DNA from: Lentzea fradiae
GTDB taxonomy: Bacteria > Actinomycetota > Actinomycetes > Mycobacteriales > Pseudonocardiaceae
NCBI RefSeq assembly: GCF_900100955.1
Contig: NZ_FNCC01000002.1
Location: forward strand, 496,001-560,000
Direction: 5' to 3'
Length of the DNA: 64,000 nucleotides
Both the position numbers and the translations under genes were made by a program. The notes beneath the pieces were generated by a model. It was given only the letters and a program-made list of their open reading frames with translations, was not told the DNA's origin and ran no database searches. Positions 28,272 to 37,110 of this stretch are shown here, piece after piece. Position 1 is the first letter of the stretch, and the number at the start of each line of letters is the position of its first letter.

Positions 28272-29098
28272 CCGGTGGACTGCTTGACCGGCTCCGCTCC
28301 GTCGTCACGGGTAGTGAACGCATGATCGAGATCAAGACCCGCGGCCAGCTGGAGGCCATGCGCGCCTCCGGCCTGGTCGTGGCGAAGGCACTGCGCAACG
28401 TCGTCGACGCGGTGAAGCCCGGCGTGTCCACGTGGGAGCTCGACGAGATCGCCGAGCAGACCATCCGCGACGCCGGCGCCATCCCGTCGTTCAAGGGCTA
28501 CCACGGCTTCCCGGCGAGCATCTGCGCCTCGGTGAACGACCAGATCGTCCACGGCATCCCCAGCAGGACCCAGGTCCTGGCCGAAGGCGACCTGATCTCC
28601 ATCGACTGCGGCGCGATCCTCGACGGCTGGCACGGCGACTCGGCCGTCACGGTCGGTGTCGGCGAGCTGTCGCCCGCCGACCACAGGCTGTCCGAGGCGA
28701 CCCGGCTGTCGATGCTCGCGGGCATCGAGGCGGCGGTCCCCGGCGGGCGGCTCACGGACATCTCGTTCGCCATCGAGTCCTCGGCCATCGAGTCGGGCGA
28801 GCGCGACGGCATCGAGTACGGCATCGTCGCGGACTACGGCGGCCACGGCATCGGCACCAAGATGCACATGGACCCGTTCCTGCCGAACTACGGCAAGCCC
28901 GGCAAGGGGCCGAAGCTCAAGGTCGGCATGGCCATCGCGATCGAGCCGATGCTGACGCTCGGCACCGACGACTCCCAGGAGCTGGAGGACGGCTGGACCG
29001 TCACCACGCTCGACGGCACGCGGGCCGCGCATTGGGAGCACAGCGTCGCCATCACCGAGGACGGACCCTGGGTGCTGACCGCGCCCGAGGAGGGCTGA
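28268..29098 (+). CDS. map: Methionine aminopeptidase, type I
   Basis: It removes the initiator methionine from nascent proteins. The pita-bread metal ligands are visible: Asp in [17 protein letters not shown] (two Asp), His in [10 protein letters not shown], Glu in IAIEPM and Glu in WEHSVAI. From GTG at 28268, overlapping the adk stop, it has 276 residues; the ATG at 28322 would give 258. Neither has a strong ribosome site, and the first is preferred only because of the coupling. secY-adk-map is the conserved order. Confidence 0.93.
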   Translation: MTGGLLDRLRSVVTGSERMIEIKTRGQLEAMRASGLVVAKALRNVVDAVKPGVSTWELDEIAEQTIRDAGAIPSFKGYHGFPASICASVNDQIVHGIPSRTQVLAEGDLISIDCGAILDGWHGDSAVTVGVGELSPADHRLSEATRLSMLAGIEAAVPGGRLTDISFAIESSAIESGERDGIEYGIVADYGGHGIGTKMHMDPFLPNYGKPGKGPKLKVGMAIAIEPMLTLGTDDSQELEDGWTVTTLDGTRAAHWEHSVAITEDGPWVLTAPEEG

Positions 29099-29171
29099 GC
29101 CTCCAGTTCGTCACCGGCCCCGTCCGCCTGATCAGGCGGGCGGGGCCGAGCGGTTCGCGGAGGACCCCGAT

Positions 29172-29200
29172 TTGGGTTGGCGGGGGGACCTGCGTACACT
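29172..29200 (+). promoter_or_regulatory. Promoter of the infA-rpmJ-rpsM operon
   Basis: TTGGGT at 29172-29177 and TACACT at 29195-29200 are separated by 17 bp. The block GGAGGACCCCGATTTGG at 29159-29175 differs by a single base from that at the rplM promoter (59218-59234). The leader would be about 105 nt. Confidence 0.65.
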
Positions 29201-29309
29201 GGTCAGGTGGCGCACCACTCGCGCCGGTTCAGTCATGCCCTCGCAGGTGAGATCGAACCGGGCTGACGCGCGTCCACTGTTTCTATCACCGTCACGAAAC
29301 GCGGAGGAC

Positions 29310-29531
29310 ATGGGCAAGAAGGACGGGGCCATTGAGGTCGAGGGCCGCGTAGTCGAGCCGCTCCCCAACGCGATGTTCCGCGTCGAGTTGGAGAACGGTC
29401 ACAAGGTGCTCGCACACATCAGCGGCAAGATGCGACAGCACTACATCCGCATCCTCCCTGAGGACCGGGTTGTCGTGGAGCTCTCGCCCTACGACCTGTC
29501 CCGCGGGCGCATCGTCTACCGCTACAAGTGA
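29310..29531 (+). CDS. infA: Translation initiation factor IF-1
   Basis: A 73-residue OB-fold protein that occupies the ribosomal A site during initiation. The ATG gives [20 protein letters not shown], and GCGGAGGAC precedes it. The longer frame from 29172 would start at the -35 hexamer and is rejected. Confidence 0.98.
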   Translation: MGKKDGAIEVEGRVVEPLPNAMFRVELENGHKVLAHISGKMRQHYIRILPEDRVVVELSPYDLSRGRIVYRYK

Positions 29532-29556
29532 CCTCCAATAGCAGGAGATCTCAGGC

Positions 29557-29670
29557 GTGAAGGTCCAGCCGAGCGTCAAGAAGATCTGCGACAAGTGCAA
29601 GGTGATCCGCCGTCACGGGCGGGTCATGGTGATCTGCGAGAACCTGCGCCACAAGCAGCGCCAGGGCTGA
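29557..29670 (+). CDS. rpmJ: 50S ribosomal protein L36, zinc-binding type
   Basis: A 37-residue L36 translated from a GTG at 29557 behind AGGAG. The zinc ribbon C11-x2-C14...C27-x4-H32 is intact, so it is the zinc-containing form. It lies 25 bp after infA, in the usual infA-rpmJ-rpsM order. Confidence 0.97.
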   Translation: MKVQPSVKKICDKCKVIRRHGRVMVICENLRHKQRQG

Positions 29671-29793
29671 GCAGTTCCACTCGCGCTCGTCGAGATCCTC
29701 GATGACGCAGTAACGAGACACTCCTCGCACCTGCCGCACGCAGGGCTTCGACGCGTGCGGACAACCCCCGGATTCCAGGCCGGGGCCGGGACA

Positions 29794-29813
29794 CCGGCTG
29801 TGAGAGCAGCCGG
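29794..29813 (+). other. Small hairpin in the rpmJ-rpsM spacer
   Basis: CCGGCTG (29794-29800) pairs with CAGCCGG (29807-29813) with a 6-nt loop, in a 221-bp gene-free spacer. No convincing promoter is seen in the spacer. The structure may belong to a leader of the rpsM-rplQ part. Confidence 0.3.
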
Positions 29814-29891
29814 ACACGACACACAGCGAGTCAGTCACCGGAACCGGGCGAGGAGCAGACCTGGAAGTAATCGACAGGAGTTAACCGCCAC

Positions 29892-30272
29892 ATGGCACGA
29901 CTCGCTGGCGTCGACCTCCCCCGCGAAAAGCGGATGGAGATCGCGCTCACCTACATCTTCGGCATCGGTCGTACGCGCTCCAAGGAGCTGCTCGCCGCCA
30001 CGGAGATCTCCCCGGACCTCCGGGTGAAGGATCTGACGGACGACGACCTCGCCAAGCTGCGGGACCACATCGAGACGAACTACAAGGTCGAGGGTGACCT
30101 TCGCCGTGAGGTCGCGGCCGACATCCGTCGCAAGATGGAGATCGGTTGCTACGAGGGTCTTCGGCACCGTCGCGGCCTGCCCGTTCGCGGTCAGCGCACG
30201 AAGACGAACGCCCGTACCCGCAAGGGTCCGAAGAAGACCGTGGCCGGCAAGAAGAAGGCCGGCAAGAAGTAA
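29892..30272 (+). CDS. rpsM: 30S ribosomal protein S13
   Basis: A 126-residue S13 of the 30S head, bridging to the 50S subunit. It begins [22 protein letters not shown] and ends in a Lys-rich tail. It has a good GACAGGAG ribosome site. Confidence 0.98.
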   Translation: MARLAGVDLPREKRMEIALTYIFGIGRTRSKELLAATEISPDLRVKDLTDDDLAKLRDHIETNYKVEGDLRREVAADIRRKMEIGCYEGLRHRRGLPVRGQRTKTNARTRKGPKKTVAGKKKAGKK

Positions 30273-30309
30273 GACCTCGGGTCTGTTGTCCTCAACTTAG
30301 GAGTTTGTT

Positions 30310-30717
30310 TTGCCACCCAAGTCCCGCACGGGCGCCGGGGTCAAGAAGGTCCGGCGCAAGGAGAAGAAGAACGTCTCGCACGGCCAGGCGCACATCAAGA
30401 GCACGTTCAACAACACCATCGTGTCCATCACGGACCCGATGGGCAACGTGATCAGCTGGGCGTCCGCCGGCCACGTGGGCTTCAAGGGCTCGCGCAAGTC
30501 CACGCCGTTCGCGGCGCAGATGGCTGCCGAGAACGCCGCCCGCAAGGCCGCCGAGCACGGCATGCGCAAGGTGGACGTGTTCGTGAAGGGTCCCGGCTCC
30601 GGCCGTGAGACCGCGATCCGTTCGCTGCAGGCCGCCGGTCTCGAGGTCGGCACCATCCAGGACGTGACCCCGCAGCCTCACAACGGCTGCCGCCCGCCCA
30701 AGCGGCGCCGGGTCTGA
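30310..30717 (+). CDS. rpsK: 30S ribosomal protein S11
   Basis: A 135-residue S11 of the 30S platform. The start is TTG at 30310, preceded by TTAGGAG; it gives [21 protein letters not shown], consistent with the family, and no ATG or GTG fits. The C-terminal [16 protein letters not shown] is diagnostic. Confidence 0.97.
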   Translation: MPPKSRTGAGVKKVRRKEKKNVSHGQAHIKSTFNNTIVSITDPMGNVISWASAGHVGFKGSRKSTPFAAQMAAENAARKAAEHGMRKVDVFVKGPGSGRETAIRSLQAAGLEVGTIQDVTPQPHNGCRPPKRRRV

Positions 30718-30740
30718 GGAACGGGGAGGAGTAAGAACTC

Positions 30741-31346
30741 ATGGCTCGTTATACGGGACCCGCGACGCGCATCTCGCGTCGCCTCAAGGTCGACCTCGTT
30801 GGTGGGGACCAGGCGTTCGAGCGCCGTCCGTACCCGCCCGGCCAGCACGGCCGTGGCCGGGTCAAGGAGTCCGAGTACCTGCTGCAGCTCCAGGAGAAGC
30901 AGAAGGCTCGCTACACCTACGGCGTGCTCGAGAAGCAGTTCGTGCGCTACTACAAGGAAGCGGTTCGCCGTCCGGGCAAGACCGGCGAGAACCTGCTCCA
31001 GATCCTCGAGGCCCGCCTCGACAACGTGGTGTACCGCGCGGGCCTCGCCCGCACGCGTCGCCAGGCTCGCCAGCTGGTCAGCCACGGGCACTTCCTGGTC
31101 AACGGCCACAAGGTGAACATCCCGAGCTACCAGGTGTCGAAGTTCGACATCATCGACGTGAAGCCGAAGTCCATGCCGACGCTGCCCTTCGAGGCCGCCC
31201 GCGCGTCCTTCGGTGACCGCCCGATTCCCGCTTGGCTGCAGGTCGTTCCGTCGAACCTGCGCATCCTCGTGCACCAGCTGCCCGAGCGCGCGCAGATCGA
31301 CACGCCTGTCACCGAGCAGCTCATCGTCGAGCTCTACTCGAAGTGA
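30741..31346 (+). CDS. rpsD: 30S ribosomal protein S4
   Basis: A 201-residue S4, a primary 16S rRNA-binding and fidelity protein. The S4 RNA-binding domain (LDNVVYRAGLARTRRQARQLVSHGH) is intact. The N-terminal zinc cysteines found in some bacteria are absent. Confidence 0.98.
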   Translation: MARYTGPATRISRRLKVDLVGGDQAFERRPYPPGQHGRGRVKESEYLLQLQEKQKARYTYGVLEKQFVRYYKEAVRRPGKTGENLLQILEARLDNVVYRAGLARTRRQARQLVSHGHFLVNGHKVNIPSYQVSKFDIIDVKPKSMPTLPFEAARASFGDRPIPAWLQVVPSNLRILVHQLPERAQIDTPVTEQLIVELYSK

Positions 31347-31494
31347 TCCTCTCCGGGTCACCGTCCCCCGTGGACGGCGACCTGGGCCGGGTCCCGCATC
31401 GGCGCGAAGGGTGTGCCGAGTGCGTTTGCCGGTCTCCGCACCGGCGTCGTGACGGCGTCAAATAGCGGGCGTCGTTGTAGAAAGGTTGAACCCA

Positions 31495-32553
31495 GTGCTG
31501 ATTTCCCAGCGCCCCTCGCTCGGCGAGGAAGCGGTCTCCGAGACCCGTTCCCGGTTCGTCATCGAACCGCTGGAGCCGGGCTTCGGTTACACGCTCGGCA
31601 ACTCGATCCGCCGCACGCTGCTCTCGTCGATCCCCGGTGCCGCAGTCACGAGCATCCGGATCGACGGCGTGCTGCACGAGTTCACCACGGTTCCCGGGGT
31701 GAAGGAGGACGTCACCGACGTCATCCTGAACCTCAAGGAGCTCGTCGTCTCGTCCGAGGAGGACGAGCCGGTGACCATGTACCTGCGCAAGCAGGGCCCC
31801 GGTGTGGTGACCGCGGGCGACATCGTGCCTCCGGCCGGTGTCACCGTGCACAACCCCGACCTGCACATCGCGACCCTGAACGGCAAGGGGAAGCTGGAGA
31901 TCGAGCTCGTCGTCGAGCGCGGTCGCGGCTACGTCCCCGCTGTCCAGAACAAGCAGGCGGGCGCCGAGATCGGCCGCATCCCCGTCGACTCGATCTACTC
32001 GCCGGTTCTCAAGGTGACGTACAAGGTCGAGGCGACTCGTGTCGAGCAGCGCACGGACTTCGACAAGCTGATCCTCGACGTGGAGACCAAGCCCTCGATC
32101 ACCCCGAGGGACGCGGTCGCTTCCGCGGGCAAGACCCTGGTGGAGCTGTTCGGCCTCGCTCGCGAGCTGAACATCGACGCCGAGGGCATCGAGATCGGCC
32201 CGTCGCCGGCCGAGGCCGACACCATCGCCGCGTTCGCGATGCCGATCGAGGACCTGGACCTCACCGTCCGGTCCTACAACTGCCTCAAGCGGGAAGGCAT
32301 CCACACCGTCGGCGAGCTCGTGTCGCGCAGCGAGGCGGACCTGCTGGACATCCGCAACTTCGGTGCGAAGTCGATCGACGAGGTCAAGATGAAGCTCGTC
32401 GGCCTCGGCCTCGCCCTGAAGGACTCGCCTCCTGGGTTCGACCCGTCCGCCGCCGCGTCGGACTACCACGCCGGTGACACCGGCTGGGGTGCCGCCACCG
32501 GCCTGGACCCGCACGACGACGGCCAGGACTACGCGGAGACCGAGCAGCTCTGA
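31495..32553 (+). CDS. rpoA: DNA-directed RNA polymerase subunit alpha
   Basis: A 352-residue alpha subunit. The N-terminal domain (to about residue 230) dimerises and assembles the core enzyme; the C-terminal domain (about 245-315, around [18 protein letters not shown]) binds UP elements and activators. The C-terminus ends DYAETEQL as in relatives. GTG at 31495 gives the usual start MLISQRPSL; the TTG at 31486 three codons upstream is an alternative. Confidence 0.98.
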   Translation: MLISQRPSLGEEAVSETRSRFVIEPLEPGFGYTLGNSIRRTLLSSIPGAAVTSIRIDGVLHEFTTVPGVKEDVTDVILNLKELVVSSEEDEPVTMYLRKQGPGVVTAGDIVPPAGVTVHNPDLHIATLNGKGKLEIELVVERGRGYVPAVQNKQAGAEIGRIPVDSIYSPVLKVTYKVEATRVEQRTDFDKLILDVETKPSITPRDAVASAGKTLVELFGLARELNIDAEGIEIGPSPAEADTIAAFAMPIEDLDLTVRSYNCLKREGIHTVGELVSRSEADLLDIRNFGAKSIDEVKMKLVGLGLALKDSPPGFDPSAAASDYHAGDTGWGAATGLDPHDDGQDYAETEQL

Positions 32554-32598
32554 CGCTCTCAGAGCAGAGGATCTCTTTAGCTACTACAGGAGCAAGCG

Positions 32599-33168
32599 AT
32601 GCCCACCCCTACCAAGGGCCCCCGGCTCGGTGGGTCTCCGGCACACGAGCGGCTGCTGCTCGCCAACCTGGCGACGGCGCTGTTCGAGCACGGCCGGATC
32701 AAGACCACTGAGGCGAAGGCGAAGCGGCTGCGTCCGTACGCCGAGAAGCTCATCAGCAAGGCGAAGGCCGGCGACCTGCACAACCGCCGCGAGATCATGA
32801 AGGTGATCCGCGACAAGGACGTCGTGCACAAGCTGATCGCCGAGATCGGTCCGTTCTTCAGCGACCGCTCCGGTGGCTACACCCGCATCACCAAGACGCT
32901 GGCGCGCAAGGGCGACAACGCCCCCATGGCCATCATCGAGCTGGTGCAGCAGAAGCTCGTCTCCACGGAGGCCGAGGCTGCGCGCAAGACCAAGTTCGCC
33001 AAGGACGAGAAGCCGGCCGCGGCCGCCGAGGTCGAGGAGACCAAGGCTGACGAGGTCAAGGCCGACGAGGTGAAGGACCAGGACGCCGAGGCGCCCGAGT
33101 CCGCCACCAAGGACGCCTCCGACGAGCCCGCCGAGGGTGCCGAGGCCAAGGCCGAGGACAAGTCCTGA
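32599..33168 (+). CDS. rplQ: 50S ribosomal protein L17 with long acidic tail
   Basis: L17 near the tunnel exit. The conserved core ([24 protein letters not shown] to about residue 120) is followed by an Ala/Glu/Asp/Lys-rich extension of about 70 residues, giving 189 in total. Such tails occur in actinobacterial L17 but not in E. coli. It lies 45 bp after rpoA. Confidence 0.97.
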   Translation: MPTPTKGPRLGGSPAHERLLLANLATALFEHGRIKTTEAKAKRLRPYAEKLISKAKAGDLHNRREIMKVIRDKDVVHKLIAEIGPFFSDRSGGYTRITKTLARKGDNAPMAIIELVQQKLVSTEAEAARKTKFAKDEKPAAAAEVEETKADEVKADEVKDQDAEAPESATKDASDEPAEGAEAKAEDKS

Positions 33169-33227
33169 GCGGTACGTCTGCTGACGAGCCCGTCGTTCCC
33201 GGTTCCGGGGGCGGCGGGCTCGTTCGT

Positions 33228-34016
33228 GTGCGCCTCGACCTGGGGTATGACGGGACCGAGTTCTCCGGCTGGGCACGGCAGCCTTCCCGTCGCACCGTGT
33301 GCGGCGTCCTCGAGGACACCATGTCGATGGTGTTGCGGGAGGACGTCGTCCTGACCGTGGCCGGCCGTACCGACGCCGGGGTGCACGCCACCGGACAGGT
33401 CGCCCACGTGGATCTGCCTGACTCGGTCGACGTTCCCGGACTGCCTCGGCGGTTGGCCCGGGCTTTGCCCGCTGACGTGCGGGTGTTCTCGGCTCGGGTG
33501 GTGCCGGCTGCTTTTGACGCCCGGTTCTCGGCGTTGCGGCGGCATTACGAGTACCGGGTCACCGATTCGCCTTTCGGGGCGCATCCGTTGCGGCGGTTGG
33601 ACACGTTGGCCTGGCCTCGGGCGTTGGACGTCGATGCCATGAACGCTGCTGCCGAGTTGTTGCTGGGGGAGCACGACTTTTGTGCGTTCTGCAAGCGGCG
33701 TGAGGGGGCCACGACGATTCGGGAGTTGCAGCGGTTGTCGTTGGAGCGTGGTGAGGATGGTGTTGTCACCGCGTTCGTTTCCGCTGATGCCTTCTGCCAC
33801 TCCATGGTTCGGTCTCTGATCGGGGCTCTGCTGGCCGTGGGGGAGGGGCGGAAGGGGGTTGAGTGGCCCGCTTCGTTGTTGTCGCTCTCCGGGCGGGCCA
33901 GCGGGGTTTCCGTGGCTCCTGCTCACGGGTTGTCGTTGGTTCGGGTCGACTTTCCCGGGGACGGGGAGCTGGCGGCTCGGGCTGAGGTCACCCGGCGGGT
34001 TCGCACGTTGTCTTGA
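33228..34016 (+). CDS. truA: tRNA pseudouridine synthase A (positions 38-40)
   Basis: A 262-residue enzyme modifying uridines 38-40 of tRNA anticodon arms. The catalytic Asp is D49 in [15 protein letters not shown] at 33228 gives the start [14 protein letters not shown]; the frame is open further upstream but without a good start codon. The 3' half uses many TTG and GGG codons, unlike the strongly biased ribosomal genes next to it. It is the last gene of the operon and is followed by a shared terminator. Confidence 0.95.
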   Translation: MRLDLGYDGTEFSGWARQPSRRTVCGVLEDTMSMVLREDVVLTVAGRTDAGVHATGQVAHVDLPDSVDVPGLPRRLARALPADVRVFSARVVPAAFDARFSALRRHYEYRVTDSPFGAHPLRRLDTLAWPRALDVDAMNAAAELLLGEHDFCAFCKRREGATTIRELQRLSLERGEDGVVTAFVSADAFCHSMVRSLIGALLAVGEGRKGVEWPASLLSLSGRASGVSVAPAHGLSLVRVDFPGDGELAARAEVTRRVRTLS

Positions 34017-34024
34017 TGGTTGGC

Positions 34025-34066
34025 GCATGGAGAAGCCCCCGGCGGGTGCCGGGGGCTTCTCCATGC
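34025..34066. terminator. Bidirectional terminator between truA and the subtilase gene
   Basis: A perfect 19-bp stem (34025-34043 with 34048-34066) with loop GGGT lies between two convergent stops (34016 and 34084). It probably serves both genes. Confidence 0.8.
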
Positions 34067-34083
34067 GATGGCTGGTGTGCGGG

Positions 34084-35646
34084 TCAGAGGTCGAGGGTCC
34101 AGGAGTCGATGTAGCCGGTGTCCTGGCGGTAGACGTCACGGACTCGCAGCTGCCAGATGCCCTTGGCGTCCTCCGCGGCCACGTTCACCTTGTAGGTGGC
34201 CTTCAGGTCCTTGCCGCTGTCGCTGCCGTTGTTGACCTTCAGAAGCTTCACGGCGCCTGAGGGGGTGATCAGGGCCAGTTCCAGGTCGCCGCGGAAGGTG
34301 TGCTTGATGTCGACGCTCACCGCGGTGGTGGTGCTGGCCTTGCCGAGGCAGTCGGTGATCTCGATGCTCGACGTGACCGACGAGGCGTCCGGGATGTCCG
34401 TGCGGGTGTCGTTGGTCGCGGTCGGGCACTCGCCGGGCGGGAAGCCGGGGGCGCCGCCGACGATGTGCAGGAGCTTGTTCGGGGAGCCGTTGCCGGGGTT
34501 GCCGACCACGTCGCTGGTCGCGTTGTCGACCAGGGCGTCCCGGACCTGCTGCGGGGTCGAGTCGGGGTACGAGGACAGGTAGACCGCCGCCGCGCCCACC
34601 ACGTGCGGGGTGGCCATCGAGGTGCCGCTGATGGTGTTGGTGGCCTCGTCGTTGGTCAGCCAGGCGCTGGTGATGTTGCGGCCCGGCGCGAAGATGTCGA
34701 GGCAGTTGCCGATGTTCGAGAAGTCCGAGCGGGAGTCGGTGATGTCGGTCGAGCCGACCGTGATGGCTTCGGGGGTGCGGGCCGGTGAGGTGCTGCAGGC
34801 GTTGGCGCCGTAGTCGTTGCCCGCTGCGAGGCCGTAGGTGACGCCTGCCGCGATGGAGCGTGCCACCGCGTCGTCGACGGTCTGGTTGGCGCCGCCGCCC
34901 AGGGACATGTTGGCCACGGCGGGCTTCTTGGCCGGGTTGCCGGTGACGTCCTCGGTGACCCAGTCGATGCCCGCGATGACGCCCGCGAAGGTGCCGGAGC
35001 CGGAGCAGTTCAGGACTCGGACGGCGACCAGCTTCACGTCCTTGGCGACGCCGTACTTCGTGCCGCCGACGGTGCCCGCGACGTGGGTGCCGTGGCCCTG
35101 GCAGTCGGTCGAGTCGTCATCGTTGTCAACGGTGTCGCGTCCCGACACGGCGCGGCCGCCGAAGTCGGTGTGGCTGAAGCGGATGCCCGTGTCGATGATG
35201 TAGGCGGTGACGCCCGCGCCGCGGTTCGGGTAGGTGTAGCTGTCGTCCAGCGGGAGCGACTGCTGGTCGATGCGGTCGAGGCCCCAGGACGGGGTCGGGG
35301 TCTGGGTGTCGCTGAGGTGGACCTCGCCGTCCTGCTCTACGTAGGAGACGGCCGGGTCGGCTGCCAGACGCTTCGCCTGGGATTCGGACATTTGCGCCGA
35401 GAAGCCGCGCAATGCGGTCTTGTAGGTGTGCTTGACCGTCGCGTTGTACTTGGCGCTCAGGGCTTCCACGCTCGTCGTGCTCATGTCCTTCAGCACGACG
35501 ATGTAGTTGTCCTTGACCGCGCCGGGCGCCCCGAGGTTACGAATCTCCCCCTCGGGCGCAGCGGTGGCCGTCACGGACGACAGGACGAGCGCAGTGCCCG
35601 CCACCAGCCCGATTCCAGCCGCTCGTCTGGCCCACGATTCTCCCAT
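34084..35646 (-). CDS. Secreted subtilisin-like serine protease (S8) with P-domain
   Basis: A 520-residue preproprotein. Residues 1-30 form a signal peptide ending in ATA-AP; an inhibitor I9 propeptide follows (about 46-113). The S8 domain has D152 in IIDTGI, H185 in CQGHGTHVAG and S343 in SGTSMATPH, with N277 as oxyanion residue. From about residue 400 a proprotein-convertase P-domain ends in GYIDSWTLDL. The ATG at 35646 has GAGGGAG upstream. It resembles exported aqualysin-type proteases of Lentzea/Saccharothrix relatives. It adjoins the ESX locus but is not a mycosin, since it has no C-terminal membrane anchor. Confidence 0.93.
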   Translation of the reverse strand: MGESWARRAAGIGLVAGTALVLSSVTATAAPEGEIRNLGAPGAVKDNYIVVLKDMSTTSVEALSAKYNATVKHTYKTALRGFSAQMSESQAKRLAADPAVSYVEQDGEVHLSDTQTPTPSWGLDRIDQQSLPLDDSYTYPNRGAGVTAYIIDTGIRFSHTDFGGRAVSGRDTVDNDDDSTDCQGHGTHVAGTVGGTKYGVAKDVKLVAVRVLNCSGSGTFAGVIAGIDWVTEDVTGNPAKKPAVANMSLGGGANQTVDDAVARSIAAGVTYGLAAGNDYGANACSTSPARTPEAITVGSTDITDSRSDFSNIGNCLDIFAPGRNITSAWLTNDEATNTISGTSMATPHVVGAAAVYLSSYPDSTPQQVRDALVDNATSDVVGNPGNGSPNKLLHIVGGAPGFPPGECPTATNDTRTDIPDASSVTSSIEITDCLGKASTTTAVSVDIKHTFRGDLELALITPSGAVKLLKVNNGSDSGKDLKATYKVNVAAEDAKGIWQLRVRDVYRQDTGYIDSWTLDL

Positions 35647-36124
35647 AGCAGCAAGCTCCCTCGTAGCAGGGTTGTGCAGGTGAGAGTTTTCTTAGTGGCG
35701 CGGACTGATTGTCCACAAGACGGTCCACGAAATTACGTTCGAATGGCGAATCAACAGATTTGGCCGGAATGTGAATTAGTTGGTTCCGCTGATCTATGGA
35801 CAGAACAATTGCGTCCCGAACGACGAAGCGGTCATAGCGAAGCTATCGGAGGCCGCAAGACGACCCGGCGGAGGGGCCGGGAGAGGGGAGAAGAGAGGAA
35901 CGGCAGAGCGGCCGGGAGAGGGGCGGCAGGGGGCCGGGAGAGGGGGCGAGAGAGGGGCCGCGCGGAGCGATCCGGGCAACGACCGGACGAGGCATCGCCG
36001 GGTGGGACACCGGGCATCGGGCTGTGTCGGCGCTTCGCCGGGCGGGGGCGCCGATGTGGACGGCCAGGATTCTGAGGGGCGCGGACCGGGTGGGCGTCTG
36101 CCGGGCGCGGATCGTGCGAGGACC

Positions 36125-36222
36125 GGCTGGCTTCTCTCGGCGCGGACTGGGGCGCGGATCGGGCGAGCACTGGCTGGCTTCTGTCGGCGCGGCCTGGACG
36201 CGGAACAGGCGCGGATCGGGCG
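36125..36222. repeat. Degenerate direct repeats
   Basis: GGCTGGCTTCTCTCGGCGCGG at 36125-36145 recurs with one change at 36172-36192. GGCGCGGATCGGGCG at 36151-36165 recurs exactly at 36208-36222. The repeats alternate, so the stretch looks like a duplicated unit of about 50 bp. No coding or mobile function can be assigned. Confidence 0.6.
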
Positions 36223-36248
36223 TGGCCGGGCTCGGGGTTGCGAGTTCG

Positions 36249-36322
36249 TGTCGGTCGTCCGGGTGCCCCTTCGGGTCAACCGCCGGAGGCGATTCGGCCC
36301 GAAGCGGCACCCGGACGACCGA
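36249..36322. repeat. Long imperfect palindrome downstream of the eccE operon
   Basis: An 18-bp arm at 36249-36266 is perfectly complementary to 36305-36322; after one mismatch the pairing continues for 7 bp, leaving a short central loop. It is 60 bp beyond the stop of the minus-strand ESX gene at 36382. It could be that operon's terminator or a REP-like intergenic element. Confidence 0.6.
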
Positions 36323-36381
36323 CTCAAGACGAACGAGCCGCCGCCGCGGAGCGGCGGCCGTCGAACACAGCGGCAGATAAC

Positions 36382-37110
36382 TCAGTCGCCTCGGCGGACT
36401 GCTCCGAGGATCTGCTGTTCGGCCGGGGTGGTGTAGAGGCGCAGGTGCGCCCACATGTCCTGGCCCATCGCGATGACCTGGTCGTCCTTGAGCTGGGTCA
36501 GCTGCTGGAACATCTGCGGGCGCAGGCGCCACATCTGTCCTGCCAGCTGGGCCTGGCCCATCGGGAGGCGCTGGAGCAGCACGAGGTCCGCGTTGTTCGC
36601 CGTCGTGGACGCCTGCGGGTGCAGGTACGGCAGGACGTACATCGTGGTCTGCCACGGGGCGCGGGGCGGGAACAGCTCCTGCGGGACGTGGCCGCCGTCG
36701 TGGATCACCAGCAGCGGCATGTCCTCGGTCGGGCGCGGGAGGTCCGCCGGGGACAGCCGGCGCAGCTGCACCAGTTGGGACGGACGGCCGTCCGGGCCCT
36801 GGCCCGCGGCGCGCACGACCTGCTGCCACGCCTGGGGGCGGCCGGTCGCGATGATGATCCACGCGCCGGTCGCCATGGCGCGCACGGCGATCTGGCGGGC
36901 CAGGTACAGGCCGCCCACGGCGACCATGCGGGTCGGGGTCGGGCGCAGCACGGACACGCTGAGCGGTTCGCCCTTGGGGCCCTGGCCGAGCAGCATGCCA
37001 CCGCGGTCGCTGCTGGGGCTGACCAGGTCGAGCATGTTCGGCGACACCAGGAACTCCGGTGCCACCGTGCCGCGGCCGCGCGAGTCGAGCAGGCGGGTCG
37101 ACGAGCTCAT
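36382..37110 (-). CDS. ESX-associated protein coupled to EccE
   Basis: A 242-residue protein I do not recognise by name. It starts with ATG overlapping the eccE stop (ATGA), so the two are co-translated. Two segments read like core strands of a RecA/FtsK-type fold: VAVGGLYLARQIAVRAM around 63-79, where a Walker A would be but without GKS/T, and MPLLVIHDGG around 131-140, a Walker-B-like strand. It may be a nucleotide-binding-dead ATPase relative, or an EccE partner; both are inference. No signal peptide or clear membrane span. Confidence 0.6.
   Translation of the reverse strand: MSSSTRLLDSRGRGTVAPEFLVSPNMLDLVSPSSDRGGMLLGQGPKGEPLSVSVLRPTPTRMVAVGGLYLARQIAVRAMATGAWIIIATGRPQAWQQVVRAAGQGPDGRPSQLVQLRRLSPADLPRPTEDMPLLVIHDGGHVPQELFPPRAPWQTTMYVLPYLHPQASTTANNADLVLLQRLPMGQAQLAGQMWRLRPQMFQQLTQLKDDQVIAMGQDMWAHLRLYTTPAEQQILGAVRRGD

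Larger units (their letters stand above)
35647..36381. other. Large gene-poor spacer with repeats
   Basis: This 735-bp region separates the subtilase from the ESX genes. The first 180 bp are comparatively AT-rich and should contain the protease promoter; on the minus strand TTGTGG with TAAGAA is a weak candidate around 35693-35722. From about 35855 to 35965 one strand is almost purely purine (GGGAGAGGGG-like runs). Then come near-exact direct repeats and a long inverted repeat. The open frames here have no protein character, and I see no gene. Confidence 0.55.

Noticed and set aside
28322..29098. Shorter map start at ATG 28322
   Set aside because: Possible, but the GTG at 28268 is coupled to adk; undecided and noted in the gene entry.
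34084..35646. Second mycosin of the ESX system
   Set aside because: It has a P-domain and no C-terminal membrane helix, so it is a soluble secreted subtilase.
35780..36436. Open frames in the spacer between the subtilase and the ESX genes
   Set aside because: Arg/Gly low-complexity translations of repeats and purine runs; no ribosome site.
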